Assembly: GCA_914767885.1 (NCBI GenBank)
Contig: CAJZBQ010000053.1
Coordinates: forward strand, 1,648,501-1,712,500
Direction: 5' to 3'
From: Blepharisma stoltei
Taxonomy: Eukaryota > Ciliophora > Heterotrichea > Heterotrichida > Blepharismidae
Length of the DNA: 64,000 nt
Shown here: positions 1-10,734 of the stretch, in pieces
Layout of the letters: every line of letters begins with the position of its first letter
Position numbering within the stretch: position 1 is the stretch's first letter
Translations under genes and position numbers: made by a program
Notes under the pieces: generated by a model
The model's database searches: none
Told to the model about the DNA's origin: nothing
Seen by the model: only the letters and a program-made list of their open reading frames with translations

Positions 1-126
1 TAAAATTTTAAATTAGTACAATTTTTTTTATTTTAATAATATTAATATTTACTATCTTAACCCTCTTATTTATAAGTACACCAAAATAATTTATGCATTA
101 TCCCAACAATTTTTTAAACCCTGCCT

Positions 127-154
127 TGATCGAACGACAGGAGTCGTTCGATCA
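127..154. repeat. Perfect 12-bp inverted repeat at a start codon
   Basis: Arms 127-138 and 143-154 are exact reverse complements around a 4-nt loop. The right arm ends on the A of the first ATG (154) of the following gene, so an RNA hairpin would cover the 5' end of the message up to the start codon. It could equally be an incidental palindrome or the relic of a small foldback insertion. No function is claimed. Confidence 0.55.
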
Positions 155-645
155 TGATGGGGGAGTTAGAAGAACTACAAATTAATGGCGGTCAAACAGA
201 CCCAATTATTGGCTTTGAAGATTCTAATTCAGAACTTCTAAATAAAATAAAAGAATGAAAAGATAAACTTATTGATGACTTCTTTGACAAAGAAAATTTA
301 TCTTGCGATGATGTGTTTGCTATCTATTTGATAGAAATTGCCAGAATTATAGAAGAAGATGCATATAAAAATTTTGTATTATTTTTTGAAAATTTAAGAA
401 TCTGCCTAAATTTAAGAGGATACCAGATGCACTCTGAAGAGAAATTAGAGAAAATTAATAATTATTGCGTGTTAAAAGGCCCAGAAAAGGTTCCTGGAAT
501 ATTTAATTATTATATCCAACAATTTATGCCGCTGAATTTTCCATCGTTTAATAAAGACTTCGCGATTAGAATTTCTATTCATTTCGATAAGTGGCTATTG
601 AAAAATAATTTGACTGATATGAAGATAATTTTGACAGAAGATTAA
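154..645 (+). CDS. Unknown protein, 163 aa
   Basis: This frame is open from ATG 154 (a second ATG follows at 157) to TAA 645 when one in-frame TGA near 256 is read as Trp. The protein is acidic in its first 60 residues. It then carries a predicted helical, leucine- and aromatic-rich segment (around residues 53-95) and a hydrophobic C-terminal half, without clear membrane spans or signal peptide. I do not recognise a family. The in-frame TGA and protein-like composition make it more likely a real gene than chance. A hairpin overlaps the start codon. Confidence 0.6.
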
Positions 646-1101
646 AATAATAAACTATAACGAAGTATTAAAATTGGTATTTTCTTGCATTAATTATTAA
701 CTAATATATTATAAAATATTTGTAAATCTCATAAATGTAACCACAATATTGTTTATAGCGCTATTTTTTTAAATAATTTCTTTTAAATTGTATTATCCTT
801 AAAAATAAATTGACTAAAATTAGAGCGCATTGTGGTATTAGTAAATAGATTTTCTAAAACATACCGTAAATTTAGCATATAATGAAAGCATTAGCAAGAG
901 GTTAATATTTTTTATTAAATTTTAAATATAGCTAAGGAAATGATAATAATTTAGAATAAAATATATTTGTTTTAGGGTAAAATAAACTTAAATAAAAAAG
1001 CATATAAAATATTGATAACAGCTTTTGAGATAAGCACCAAAAATAGAAATTTGATAAAGTAAAATAATAAAAACGTATATATACAGCTAGATAATTAAAT
1101 A
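646..1101. other. Intergenic, AT-rich
   Basis: This spacer is strongly AT-rich with multiple stops in all frames. No RNA gene, terminal inverted repeat or IES end signature was seen. It separates two plus-strand genes and should contain the 3' end of the first and the promoter of the second. Confidence 0.5.
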
Positions 1102-4100
1102 ATGGCTTTCTACCTCAATTCAAATGATGAATGCGCTGATATACCTATTGATGATATTAATAAATTTACTTTGCTAGAAAAAATTGCTGAAGAAGAATTT
1201 GGAAATAGCTGAGAAGCAGAAAACAAATTTTCTCAAAATGAATATCTCATCAAGCAAATCTATAAAGAAAAAATCAATGAAGCCCTAAAAGAAATACTGA
1301 CTGGGATTAGCTTCTTGCATAGAATTAATAACTCAAATATTTTGAGGCTAATATCTTGCTCAGAAGATGAGACATCTATTTATTTAATATTAGAGAAGCC
1401 ACCCAGATTGAAACCTATGACAGTTGATTTATGTGATTTTGAGCTAAAACAAATATTTTTAGGACTCATTATTTTATCTCAGGTAATTCAATCATCGAAG
1501 TTAATAAAAAAATTTAGGCTATTATCCACAAATATGCTATGATTTGATAATTCTGGAATTATGAAAATTGATATATGACAGAATTTTATTAAGGACAGCA
1601 AAATATCTAATGATTTCAGTCCAATAAAGAATTTAGGCATAATTTTCTATGAACTTTTGGCACATAAAATGCCTCAAGGAGAATTAGAAAAAAATAAGCT
1701 AAAATTTCCTTTGAGTATATCTTATGCTGCAAAGATGCTGGTGAAAACTGCCTTGTTTAATGATGAGATTAGTTTAGAAGATTTGCTTGATTTTGAGTGG
1801 CTCAATGATATTTCTATTGATAATATATCCAGGCTTTCAAATATTAGTGGCAAAAGAAAATCAAAAAATACCCCTAGAAATAGCTTTTTGTTTACTAACC
1901 GATTTAGGATTTTTCCAATACTTTTCTTCATTCATAGAGGGCTGGGACCTCTGTAATCGAACAAATTCTTAAAAAAAAATATTTTGTTATAAAGTGATAA
2001 TTAATATAATGAAATCTCTATTAATTCTGTTGAATTTTAAAACATAAAATTTACAAATTAAAGTATTTTCGCTTTCCAATTTTTGCAGTATTTTTTTTAA
2101 ATTTTGAAAAAATGATATATAAATATATTTTTTAAAATAAAATTAAACCCTTTTTGAGATTGAGCAAAGGTTTTACTAGCTCACAGAGGGGAGTAAGCCT
2201 TCTTTCGCACAGGAAAAAAGCCCGAGAAATGAAGATAACAATGATGATCTTTCATATTCTGATAGTGAAAATGAGAGGGATTCGATGCTATTAAATAGTG
2301 ATTTTATTGAAGAAATTGCTGCTAGAGAAAGTATAAAGCAGTTTAAAGATAGAATTGACATGAATTTTTCTAACTCTAATTTAATGAAAGCTAAAATTCT
2401 TGAAGCGAATATCCAGTTGATTAGTTTAAACACAACATTACTTAGCTTAGAAGCAGAAGTTGACAAAAGAACAGAAATTGCAGATAGAAAAAATCAAGAA
2501 GAAAACTCAAAGTTGCTGCTTTCCTTTAAGCTCACATGCCACCAACCCGTTTTCTCCCTGACCTGTTTTGATTTTGGGGACCTTGCTGTGGCCTGAAGCC
2601 AAACGAGCAGGTAACAGAGTCTATTGGTACTGGGCATTTGTGTTCCGATTGGGTTTTACTTCCCTTATCCAGCAATGAAGACTTTGTGTATATCGATGGA
2701 TATTTGGGAAAAAAGGCGTTTCTCCCCTAGAGACCACTAGAACCGACGACGAAGACATAGTTGGCACCGATAATAGCTAGGAAGTTTATCCCTAGATGAA
2801 ACACTAGTCATTCAAGCAGCAGCCGTCAAGTCCCAAATCTACGTACTCCAAGGTTCCGAGACAGTATTAAGAGCCAGGCCGGATGAAACGTAAAGGAGGA
2901 GGGGCCCTAATCTATAATTAATGTTTAGGCTGCTTTCCTTAAAGAAAAACCGAAAAATTACCGAAAGTATTTTAGAACTCCAAGAAGAATATAATTTCCG
3001 CTTAGACGACCTCGAACATCTAAAAGCAAAAAAAAGCCAAGTTCAGGCTTTACTTAAATCCCAAGAAACCCGTTTAACTTCATCTCAGTTCAAATTATCA
3101 ACTCTTAAGCTTGAACTATCCAAAATAAGTTCTAACTCCCGAGCGAACAAAAAGATTTTATTCGCTCACGGAGGGATTTAATTTTTTTTTATATATAATT
3201 TTTATAAATTTATTTTTTTCAAAATTTAGAAAAATTCCAATTTTTAAAAATTGAAGCAAAATTAATTTAATTTGCGAAATTTAAGTTTTTAAAATGCAAG
3301 CTTCTTAAAATTAATTAGAATTAGATAGAGATTTCATTATAAAAATTATCATTTAATATCAATTTTTTTTTTTAAAAAAAAAATTCAATTAATAAAATTT
3401 TTATCACGAGGGTGGGTTTATGCAAAAAATAGGGATTTTTTCCAATGGTTTTGTTCGCTCACAGAGGGGGAGTAAGGCAAAAAAGTTTTCAATATATAAA
3501 AAAATTTTTTCTCCAGTTTGAGAAGAGTCAAAATCATTCCTAAACTACAGAATAGAAAAAGTTTCTCAGACTTTACTTAAACCTAAAGACCTTGAAGATG
3601 CAAAAAGCTATATTTCTTCGCTTTTCGATCAAGAAGATTCTTCTATTTCAGAGCATGGAGAAATTACTATTGATTTAGAGCAACTTAAAAGCAAAATAAA
3701 AAAGAAAAATAAACTTTACTCAAATAAAGAAGAAGATATTTTGCTTGCGCAGAAGGACTATAAGCTTGCTAAATTGAAAATTCTGAATGATTTAAAAGAA
3801 GAAAGGCAAAATATTATGAAAAAGGCGAAAGAAATATGGGAATTAGAAGAAAAAAATAGAACTGAAAGTGCAAATATTAAAGCTCAAATCGAAGGAATCC
3901 CAGATTGTGGGCTACATTCAAATAACTGCAATGATATTGACAGTTTATTTGAAAGAATAAAGGTAAATTTTATGTAGATTTTACAAAGAAAAAGGAACGA
4001 AACTTATAATAAAATAGATATTTTAGAGCACGAACATAAAAAAAATATAGAAATTATCGGGAAAAATAAAACAGTTTTGCAAAGAATTGAATATGAGCTT

Positions 4101-4226
4101 GCTGATGCTAAAATTCCTTATTTAATTACACAGCTGGAGATGCCTTTATTAAGGTCGAAAACAGAAAAATATGTGATAGAGCCACCAAATATTGAGCAGA
4201 AAATAAGATACGCCAGGTTTCTCTAA
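1102..4226 (+). CDS. Pseudokinase-like / coiled-coil protein, 703 aa, split by three IESs and one intron
   Basis: ATG 1102 opens a frame that runs to TAA 4226 once IESs 1935-2193, 2527-2925 and 3133-3472 and the intron 3963-3977 are removed (2,112 nt, 704 codons); TGAs at about 1210, 1540, 1576 and 3518 read as Trp. Residues about 60-270 resemble a protein kinase fold: SFLHRINNSNILRL fits the alphaC/beta4 region and STNMLWFDNSGIMKIDIW fits the catalytic-loop/DFG region. The HRD aspartate is missing and DFG is replaced by DIW, so it should be catalytically dead. The remainder, after an acidic linker, is a long charged coiled coil. A scaffold or regulatory role is inference. Every piece lies in frame with the next across each insert, which supports one gene. 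Confidence 0.75.
1935..2193 (+). mobile_element. IES 1, MITE family A (degenerate copy)
   Basis: Flanked by TA at 1935-1936 and 2194-2195. The right end shows the family terminus (GCTCACAGAGGGGAG before the TA); the left end is decayed (ACCTCTGTAATCGAACAAA). The AT-rich core carries the family's internal landmark (ATAATGAAATCTC...TAATTCTGTT). TA-to-TA removal (259 bp) joins the kinase-like part in frame to its acidic linker; unexcised, the frame stops at 1954. Confidence 0.8.
2527..2925. mobile_element. IES 2, GC-rich SINE-like insert
   Basis: A GC-richer block of about 400 bp inside an AT-rich coiled-coil gene. It is bounded by a 12-bp direct repeat, GCTGCTTTCCTT, at 2515-2526 and 2929-2940, like a retroposon target-site duplication. 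Excision exactly between the repeats would keep the frame. Excision between the only phase-compatible TAs (2527-2528 and 2926-2927) also keeps it, leaving a short duplication (LLSF-RLLSL). No protein is encoded in the insert. Confidence 0.7.
3133..3472 (-). mobile_element. IES 3, MITE family A, inverted
   Basis: TA at 3133-3134 and 3473-3474. The left side begins CTCCCGAGCGAACAAAAAG followed by a hairpin partner TTCGCTCACGGAGGG. The right side ends TTGTTCGCTCACAGAGGGGGAG. The core is the reverse complement of the other family A copies. Removing 340 bp restores the coiled-coil frame (..SSNS joins to ..AKKFS). Confidence 0.85.
3963..3977 (+). other. 15-nt spliceosomal intron
   Basis: GTAAATTTTATGTAG lies between codons (phase 0). 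Retaining it would introduce TAG; removing it continues the coiled coil for a further 83 codons (82 residues and the stop). Confidence 0.85.
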
Positions 4227-4399
4227 ATCAAAAAATCTTATAAGTTATTATATGCTAACATTAAAGTTATTATATTGTAAAATTGATAAGACCAGTCCAT
4301 TATATTTAAAAACTTTCAATTATAATTTGGCTGTCAATCTATAACTGCTTAATACTTTGATAGGTTGTAGTTGCTATTAATTAATTCAAAAAATTAATT

Positions 4400-4900
4400 T
4401 TACTTAAAAATCAGCCTATATATATAATTAATCAAATAGCTCGCCCCAATGCCTAAAAGTGCGGCAAAAATAAAAGTCACGAAATAATTCATTTTCGAAG
4501 GATTTTTTCTAATTTCTGCTAGCTGAACTCTAGAGGATACTTCTTTCAATAATAATCCAGTGCTTAAATGGTGAAACTTGCTAGGAATCTGCAATTCATA
4601 ATTAATCTCTTCATGAGATTTTTTTTCAACTTCAAGGAACTTTATTAATGTATTTAAATTTGCTCTTGCTTCTATGGTGTTCTCATCTTTTGCTAGCGCT
4701 TCATCAATTTTTCCAAGAAGAGCCAAAGATCTGTCAATTTTCAATTTCACAGGAACTGAATCAGAAAAAGTGATGTGCTTTAGTTTTGGACTCAAATATA
4801 AAGAAATTTCTGCATTGATTCTGTCTATAATATTTCTGTTCTCGATTATTTCTTCTCCGAGATTGTTTAGTTTATCTTCTATCTCTTGAACAGTCTCCAT
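4400..4900 (-). CDS. C-terminally anchored coiled-coil protein, 166 aa
   Basis: ATG at 4900, stop at 4400. The first 60 residues are a charged heptad-like coiled coil. The middle is helical and mixed-charge. Residues about 137-160 (FVTFIFAALLGIGASYLI) form one membrane span close to the C-terminus, followed by a short basic tail. This is the layout of a tail-anchored protein such as a Golgi or ER SNARE or tether, but no SNARE zero-layer pattern is convincing, so the family is left open. It converges with the preceding plus-strand gene (174-nt gap). Confidence 0.7.
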   Translation of the reverse strand: METVQEIEDKLNNLGEEIIENRNIIDRINAEISLYLSPKLKHITFSDSVPVKLKIDRSLALLGKIDEALAKDENTIEARANLNTLIKFLEVEKKSHEEINYELQIPSKFHHLSTGLLLKEVSSRVQLAEIRKNPSKMNYFVTFIFAALLGIGASYLINYIYRLIFK

Positions 4901-5246
4901 TATAAATTTAATTAAGCTAAAATTTACTTTCTTATAAAAAATATTAAAAAATTATTGATGATAAATCAATAAACTTATGATGTTTTTATCCTGTTTGTGC
5001 AAAAATTGCCTCATGCATAATTAATTGAAATTGAGGGTATTTATTTACTTACAAAATTGTTTATGATTAAGAGAATTATTTAGCAAATTGCATAAAGATT
5101 GCATTTGTAAGAAAAGTTTTTCAGACTATCGCAAATATTTTAAATATTCTTGGAGAGAAAAAATGTTTGTTTAAATCTTGAAATACATTCATATTAATGA
5201 TAGCATAATTGATCCTCAAAATATATGGTGCTTGTTTATAAATAAT
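4901..5246. other. Divergent promoter region
   Basis: A 346-nt AT-rich spacer lies between a minus-strand and a plus-strand gene, so it must hold both promoters. No IES ends or repeats were seen. Confidence 0.4.
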
Positions 5247-6032
5247 ATGGGAAATAGCCCAGCAAATGCTACAGTTACTCTTTCAAATAGTCCATCAAAT
5301 GAAGATCCCTTAAGTCTTAACCAAAAAAAATCCTCGATATCAGAAGTTCTTGGAACTAAACCTCTCCAAAGAGCTGAGCTTAAATTAACTAGTCCGAGAA
5401 CTCCATTTAAATCACCAAAAAATCAAATTCAGCCTGATTTTGCTAAACGAAAAATACAAAGATCTAAAACCAATATAGAGCCGGGGTCTATAAAAATATG
5501 TTCTAAATGCTTATCAAAAATTCCATGTTATCATACAAGTGATGGAAAGTTCCAAAAAGCATCACTCAGCCCTGAAATAAATGTAGATGCGTCACCTAGT
5601 ACTTATAGACGGTCTTATACAAATCGAGCTTCATTTAAAGCATTAACATATGCAACATTAGAACATGAAGAAACTAATATAGCAAAACTCGAAATTAAGC
5701 TCCCAGAAATAGTATCCCCTAAAGGAATAAAAAAATCAATAGGAGGCTCGCCTTCAATAGTTGATGAACTAAGGGATCAAGAAATCAAATGCCAAAGACG
5801 GCAAGAAATTTTAATTGAGAAAAAAGAACAAGAATATGAAAAAATCGTAGAAGAAAGAAAACATGAAGAAATAATTAGAAAAGATACTATAAGAAGACTT
5901 GAAACCTTAAATCTGAATAAAGAAAAACAATTAAGAGAATTGGAAGGAAAAATTAAAAAAAGTAAAGATTATTTAAAAAATTCAATAAAGGGTGAAGGGA
6001 AATATGCCAAAGGAATGTGGGCACTGATTTAA
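5247..6032 (+). CDS. Unknown basic coiled-coil protein, 261 aa
   Basis: The first ATG in this frame (5247) gives MGNSPANATV; a glycine at position 2 allows N-myristoylation but the site is weak. The frame stays open upstream without an ATG. Residues 1-150 are Ser/Pro/Lys-rich and probably disordered, with a CSKCLSKIPCYH stretch (about residues 88-99) that could bind a metal. Residues about 175-250 are a strongly charged coiled coil. The stop is TAA 6032. No family recognised; a cytoskeletal role would be a guess. Confidence 0.65.
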   Translation: MGNSPANATVTLSNSPSNEDPLSLNQKKSSISEVLGTKPLQRAELKLTSPRTPFKSPKNQIQPDFAKRKIQRSKTNIEPGSIKICSKCLSKIPCYHTSDGKFQKASLSPEINVDASPSTYRRSYTNRASFKALTYATLEHEETNIAKLEIKLPEIVSPKGIKKSIGGSPSIVDELRDQEIKCQRRQEILIEKKEQEYEKIVEERKHEEIIRKDTIRRLETLNLNKEKQLRELEGKIKKSKDYLKNSIKGEGKYAKGMWALI

Positions 6033-6263
6033 AATTAATTAAAATAAATGCTGAAGTTAAAAACTGTTTAAGCCAAATTTCACAATTTTGGTTCTTGCAT
6101 TTATATTATTATATTATATAAGTATAGTCTGACTATTTACCTCTTTAAAGGAACTATGAAAACCGTCGATAATGAAATTAATCCTCCATATTAATTTTCT
6201 CAACAACTATTATCAGTGAGTTTCATTTAATTATCACTTTTGTTTTCCTATAATTACCAAAAA

Positions 6264-7412
6264 ATGGGCTGCTGCTTCAGCTGCTTTAAAAGTGACTCCA
6301 GAGATCCTACAAAAGCTGCATTAATTGACTCAGAAGGGAAAAAAATTGAAGAAATGGACACTGCTACTGAAAATACAACTTCAGTTCAACCTCATCCTAT
6401 TTGTCTCGAGGATTTTAAAATTGAGCGAGTTTTAGGCAAAGGCGCATTTGGCAAAGTGTTCTTGGTTACCAAAAAAGACAATGGTAAATTTTTTGCTATG
6501 AAATGCTTAAGGAAAGACATGATCAAGCAAAGAAACCAAAAAGAGCATACAACTACAGAGCGAGAAATATTAGGAGATGTAGATAGTCCCTTCATAGTTC
6601 AATTGAGATACGCATTTCAGACTCCAGAAAGGCTATACATGGTTATGGACTTTATTAATGGTGGTGAGCTATTTTTCCATTTAAGAAGCTCATCAAGGTT
6701 TTCAGAACAAAGGGCAAGGTTTTACGCAGCCGAAGTTCTCCTTGCCTTAGAATATATTCATGGTTTGGGGATTATATATAGAGATTTAAAGCCTGAAAAT
6801 ATTTTATTAGACTCTGAAGGACATATAAAATTAACTGATTTTGGTTTAAGCAAACAGTTTTTTGACGAAGAACCTAATGGTGAAAATAAAACATTTTCTG
6901 TATGTGGGACTCCTGAGTATTTAGCTCCAGAAATTTTAAGACAGACAGGGCACGATAAAGCTGTGGATTTTTGGAGTTTTGGAGCTTTGCTATATGAAAT
7001 GCTATCGGGTGCTCCACCTTTTTATTCAAAAAATAGAGACCAGATGTTTAGAAATATTTTAACGAGGCCTGTAGAAATGAAATCTCATTTTTCATGGCAA
7101 GTTGTTGATTTATTAAAAAAGTTGCTACAAGTAGATGTAAGATTAATTTAGCCTCGAAAAAGATTATCATCAATTGACGCTTTAAAACAGCATCAATTTT
7201 TTGAAGGCATGGACTGGGTAAAACTAGCTAATAAAGAAATTCCAGTTCCATTCAAGCCGAAAGTGACAGGCCCTAGGGATTTAAGGAATTTTGATAGAGT
7301 GTTTACAGATGAAACTCCAGAAGAAAGTCCAATTTCTTCAAATTTCAATTCTCGAAGGACTTCGTCTAACCGATATGATGGATTTACTTATCATGATTCT
7401 GGCAACATATAA
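6264..7412 (+). CDS. AGC-family Ser/Thr protein kinase, 377 aa, myristoylation-type N-terminus
   Basis: The ATG at 6264 is chosen because it gives MGCCFSCFKSD, a myristoylation/palmitoylation-type start typical of membrane-attached kinases. The kinase domain (about residues 48-310) is complete: GKGAFGKVF glycine loop, FAMK lysine, YRDLKPEN catalytic loop, DFG, activation loop TFSVCGTPEYLAPE with the PDK1-type threonine. The C-terminal AGC tail ends with a turn-motif-like TPEESP and a hydrophobic motif YDGFTY. All residues needed for activity are present. A 15-nt phase-0 intron (7137-7151) interrupts the end of the kinase domain. The domain is closest to the PKB/S6K/PKC group; the exact orthologue cannot be fixed by eye. 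Confidence 0.92.
7137..7151 (+). other. 15-nt spliceosomal intron
   Basis: GTAAGATTAATTTAG between LLQVD and PRKRLSS of the kinase; phase 0. Retention would give a TAG stop. Confidence 0.9.
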
Positions 7413-7483
7413 TAATCTAATAATAAAGATCTTGATTTTAATTTCTAATTAAAGTAGAAAAGATTAAAAAAAATAATTACAAA

Positions 7484-9981
7484 ATGGTTGACTCAAACAA
7501 GTCAAATTCCAAAAAAGGGGTCCTTGATATATGAGATGATTATGATCAGAACCACCCAGAAAATGCTCAGCTTAGAGGCGATGCAGAATTCGATGGCCCA
7601 GTGAAAGATCGCAAATGTACAGATATTTTTTACTTGATCTTTTTTATTTTGACAAATTTCGGGCTTGTTTTTGTATGTTACTTTATTATTCCTGAAGGAG
7701 ATTTGCATAGGTTGACGCACGGGTTTGATTTTCGTGCAGAAATATGTGGATACGGTGGTTTAGCGGACCGTCCGTATATGTATTGGCCAGATCCTTATAA
7801 TCTTGATTTTTCTTTGTGTGTTCAGAGATGCCCTGAGTATTATATTACTGATTATATATGTTTATATGACACTGATCACAAAACCCTACTACTTGACTGG
7901 GGATGTTGGGATACAGTGGTTACAACTTATTATGGGTATTATTGCGTTCCTGTTACAGATCAAGCAAGGCGAAAAGTGATGGATTATTTATACCAGCCCA
8001 TGATTCTAGTGAAAAGAAGTGTAGGTGATCTAGCGCTTGCATGAGATACAGTCGTAATGGGATTGATACTTTCGATTGGAATTGGCCTCATATATTTAGT
8101 TTGCTTTAGAATTCCCTGTAATTTTTATATAGATGTGATGCACGCGCTTATGATTGTAAGTATTTTTACTCCAGAATTGCTATTCTTATATTTTATTTAT
8201 CTATTCCGTGAAGCTCAACTCAGCACTCACCAGCAATTATGTGGAGAATCCGATGCAGGGGCAGAACCTGAATATTGCTATGAGGCTCCTTCTCAGGGTT
8301 TTTATTACCTTATGTTCGTTGCATTAGGATTTGCAATTGCATATGCTGTTTGAATAATCATGAAATGAAGACTTTTGAAACTTGGAGTAAGCATCATTAT
8401 GCTTTCATGCAGACCTCTGCACACTCTAAAGCAGTTTTTCTTATACCCATTTATGCTTATGCTATCAGGGATTGGTATTATTGGCTTATTAACTCTATTG
8501 GTCTTATATACAATGAGTACAGGTACAGAAACTACAGTTAAAGCTTCTGAAATACCTGGAGGATATTCCAAAAAAATAGAGGACTACGAAACAGAAAAAT
8601 ATATGATGATTTATAATGTATTTATCACCTTATGGTGGCTTGTATATTTGATAGCTTTTGGGGAGTTTGTATTATCTTCATCGGTCGCAGTTTGGTATTT
8701 TACTAGAGAAAGGTCGTCATTGTATTACCCATTGTGGAAAGGCTTCAAGTCAATTCTTAGATATCATTTAGGCTCTACAGTCAGAGGATCTCTTTTTAAT
8801 TCAGTTTTGGCAATACCGAATAAAATAATGACAAGCTATACAAGAATGCTTTATAAGCTGAAAAAGAACCACAATGGGCTAGCTAATTGCTTAGGAAAAT
8901 GTTGTGCTTGCTTAGCATGTCACCAAAAATACTTGAGGTTTTTCACTGATTATGCATTTATATTTTTAGCCCTCTTTGGACATCCGTTTTTTGAATGCGC
9001 TAAAAAATCTTACTGCCCCATCCGTAAGCGAATAAAAAGATTTTGTTCGCTCATGGTTTATTTTCTTTCAAAATTTTAAAAATTCTCAATTCATAATAAT
9101 TTTAAATAAAAATTAATTTTAATTTGTTAAATTTATGTTCTAAAATGCAAGCTGTTTAAAAATAAACAGAATTAGCTAGAGATTTTATTATATTATCAAT
9201 TATATATCAAAATCGTTTTAAGAAACAAAATTTATATTAAAAAAAATTTTGGTTCGCTTTCAGAGGGTGGGTTTTTGCCCAAAAAATAAGGATTTTTACA
9301 AAGATTTTATTCACTCACATAGGGCGAAGTCACTATTTACTAAAAAGGAACAAACAAAGAGTTAATTTACCTTCAAAAGCAGGACAATTCGTTATTTTTA
9401 TTATGAAAGCTACGATTTGCTTATCAGGGACTGCATTAACGTACTCTTTGCTGCTCTTGCAACCTTATACTCCACGTGGCCAAGATACAGACTTACTAGT
9501 GGCTCCTTCTTGGCTTGCATTTTATTCTTTAATTGTTGGCTGGTTCACAGCTCAAGTATTTGGTGGTTCCATGGCTGCATGCATGAATACTGTTGTATTA
9601 TGTGGTGCGTGCGATGAAGAAATGTTTACCCGTGAACAGCGTTTTATGGATCATCAGTTGCAAGCATTTTTAGATAGCGTTTTTGAAGAGCAGACTGAAC
9701 AACAGCGAGAATCAAAAGAAAGAGCTGTAATGCAGAATCCGAAAAAAGTGTATCAAAAAGCAAGCTTGCTTGAAAATATGGATGAAGAAGGAGCTATTTT
9801 ATTGAAACCAATAAAAAATAATTATACAGGAAGCCAAAAAGGATCAGATACTTTAATGGGCGATGAGACTGTAATAGCTGCCCAAAGGCCAAATGTGGCT
9901 TATAATAATAATGATCAAAGCAATTTCCATTGGATGGAGGAAGATACTGCTGAAGATAAAAGGCCGCAATTCAGTAGATAA
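7484..9981 (+). CDS. SLC44 / choline transporter-like (CTL) membrane protein, 724 aa
   Basis: ATG 7484 to TAA 9981, in frame after removing IES 9011-9333 (2,175 nt). Several TGAs (about 7531, 8042, 8351, 8366) read as Trp. The start matches the family: an acidic cytosolic tail, then DRKCTDIFYLIFF as the first span, an extracellular Cys-containing loop (ICG..), and a block of spans from about residue 190. The second half has the signature run of CTL proteins, including SFLFNSVLAIP-like NSVLAIPNKIM and the final span pair before a cytosolic tail with PNVAYNNNDQ. CTLs carry choline or ethanolamine or act as proton antiporters; substrate is not determinable here. The family is typically 600-720 aa, so length is normal. 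Confidence 0.9.
9011..9333 (-). mobile_element. IES 4, MITE family A, inverted and decayed
   Basis: Left TA 9011-9012 followed by CTGCCCCATCCGTAAGCGAA, right TA 9334-9335 preceded by a damaged terminus (CACTCACATAGGGCGAAGTCAC). The core matches the reverse complement of family A. Only this TA pair is phase-compatible; removing 323 bp joins ..FFECAKKSY to LLKRNKQRV.. in the last part of the SLC44 protein. Confidence 0.78.
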
Positions 9982-10046
9982 TAGTAATTTTGTTAATAAG
10001 CGTAATTAATAAAAATGTTTAATAAATACTTTGAAATAAAAAAGAA

Positions 10047-10118
10047 GCCTCCATCCGGGTTTGAACCGGAGACCTTTTGCTTACTAAGCAAATGCTCTGC
10101 CGACTGAGCTATAGAGGC
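10047..10118 (-). tRNA. tRNA-Thr (anticodon AGT)
   Basis: The minus strand folds as a complete 72-nt tRNA: acceptor GCCTCTA with TGGAGGC, D arm GCTCAGTCGGCAGAGC, anticodon stem TTTGC/GCAAA enclosing loop TTAGTAA, and T arm CCGG-GTTTGAA-CCGG type (GGTTCAAAC on the minus strand). The anticodon AGT reads ACT (Thr). There is no intron and no encoded CCA, as expected for a eukaryote. A run of T on the minus strand just past the 3' end (plus 10037-10043) is a Pol III terminator. Confidence 0.96.
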
Positions 10119-10734
10119 GCTCGATTGTCTGCTGGAGGTGGGATATATATAGAAGGAGATCAATCTATATTGCAGAATATTAAAACAAAAAAATAAAATC
10201 TATGCATTTTTAAGTTTAATAAGCTTGAATTCTATTTTAATTTGGGTCTTTTGCAATTTGGATAGCTATCAGAAATATTCTATTGCTAATTTATATAAAA
10301 TAAATTAAGCTTGCTAAATTAACTGTTTAGTTTTAAAGTTTTCTTAAGTATAAAAATTTAAATATAATATTTCCCATTTTTTGTGCTTTTTCTTATTGCT
10401 AATATTAGAATATTTTCCAGTAAATTAATCTAATTGACCAAATTCACGCTAAAGTTAATTGGGTTGCTCATTGTCAATAAAAATTATGAGTATTTTAATA
10501 AAGGAGTGATTATAAATAAAAATTACTCTATCAAACTAGAAAAAAAAATTTATAATGATAACTTTTATTCTGAAATAACTAGCCATTTTTTATTTTGTAT
10601 TCAGTATTTCCAATTAAATACTTTCATGTCAGAATTTAAAAAACTGGTGTGCCTATTAAGAAAACTTTGGCAGAAAATTTCTTATTTATAATAAATAATT
10701 ATTGTACTTACGAAATCTTTTTCTTTAATGAGCA
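10119..10734. other. Intergenic, AT-rich
   Basis: Contains the 5' flank of the tRNA and the 3' flank of the zinc-finger gene. A frame open over about 10434-10691 has no ATG near its start and a composition expected of AT-rich noncoding DNA, so it is not called. No repeats or IES ends seen. Confidence 0.45.

Noticed and set aside
1787-1972. Frameshift in the pseudokinase gene near 1900 (an alternative frame reads ..FFQYFSSFIEGWD..)
   Set aside because: The kinase frame continues across the IES at 1935 into an acidic linker and the total length is a multiple of three, so no frameshift is required.
10434-10691. 85-residue open frame between the tRNA and the zinc-finger gene
   Set aside because: No ATG near its start, composition dominated by Lys/Asn/Ile/Tyr/Leu as in translated AT-rich noncoding DNA, and no homology impression.
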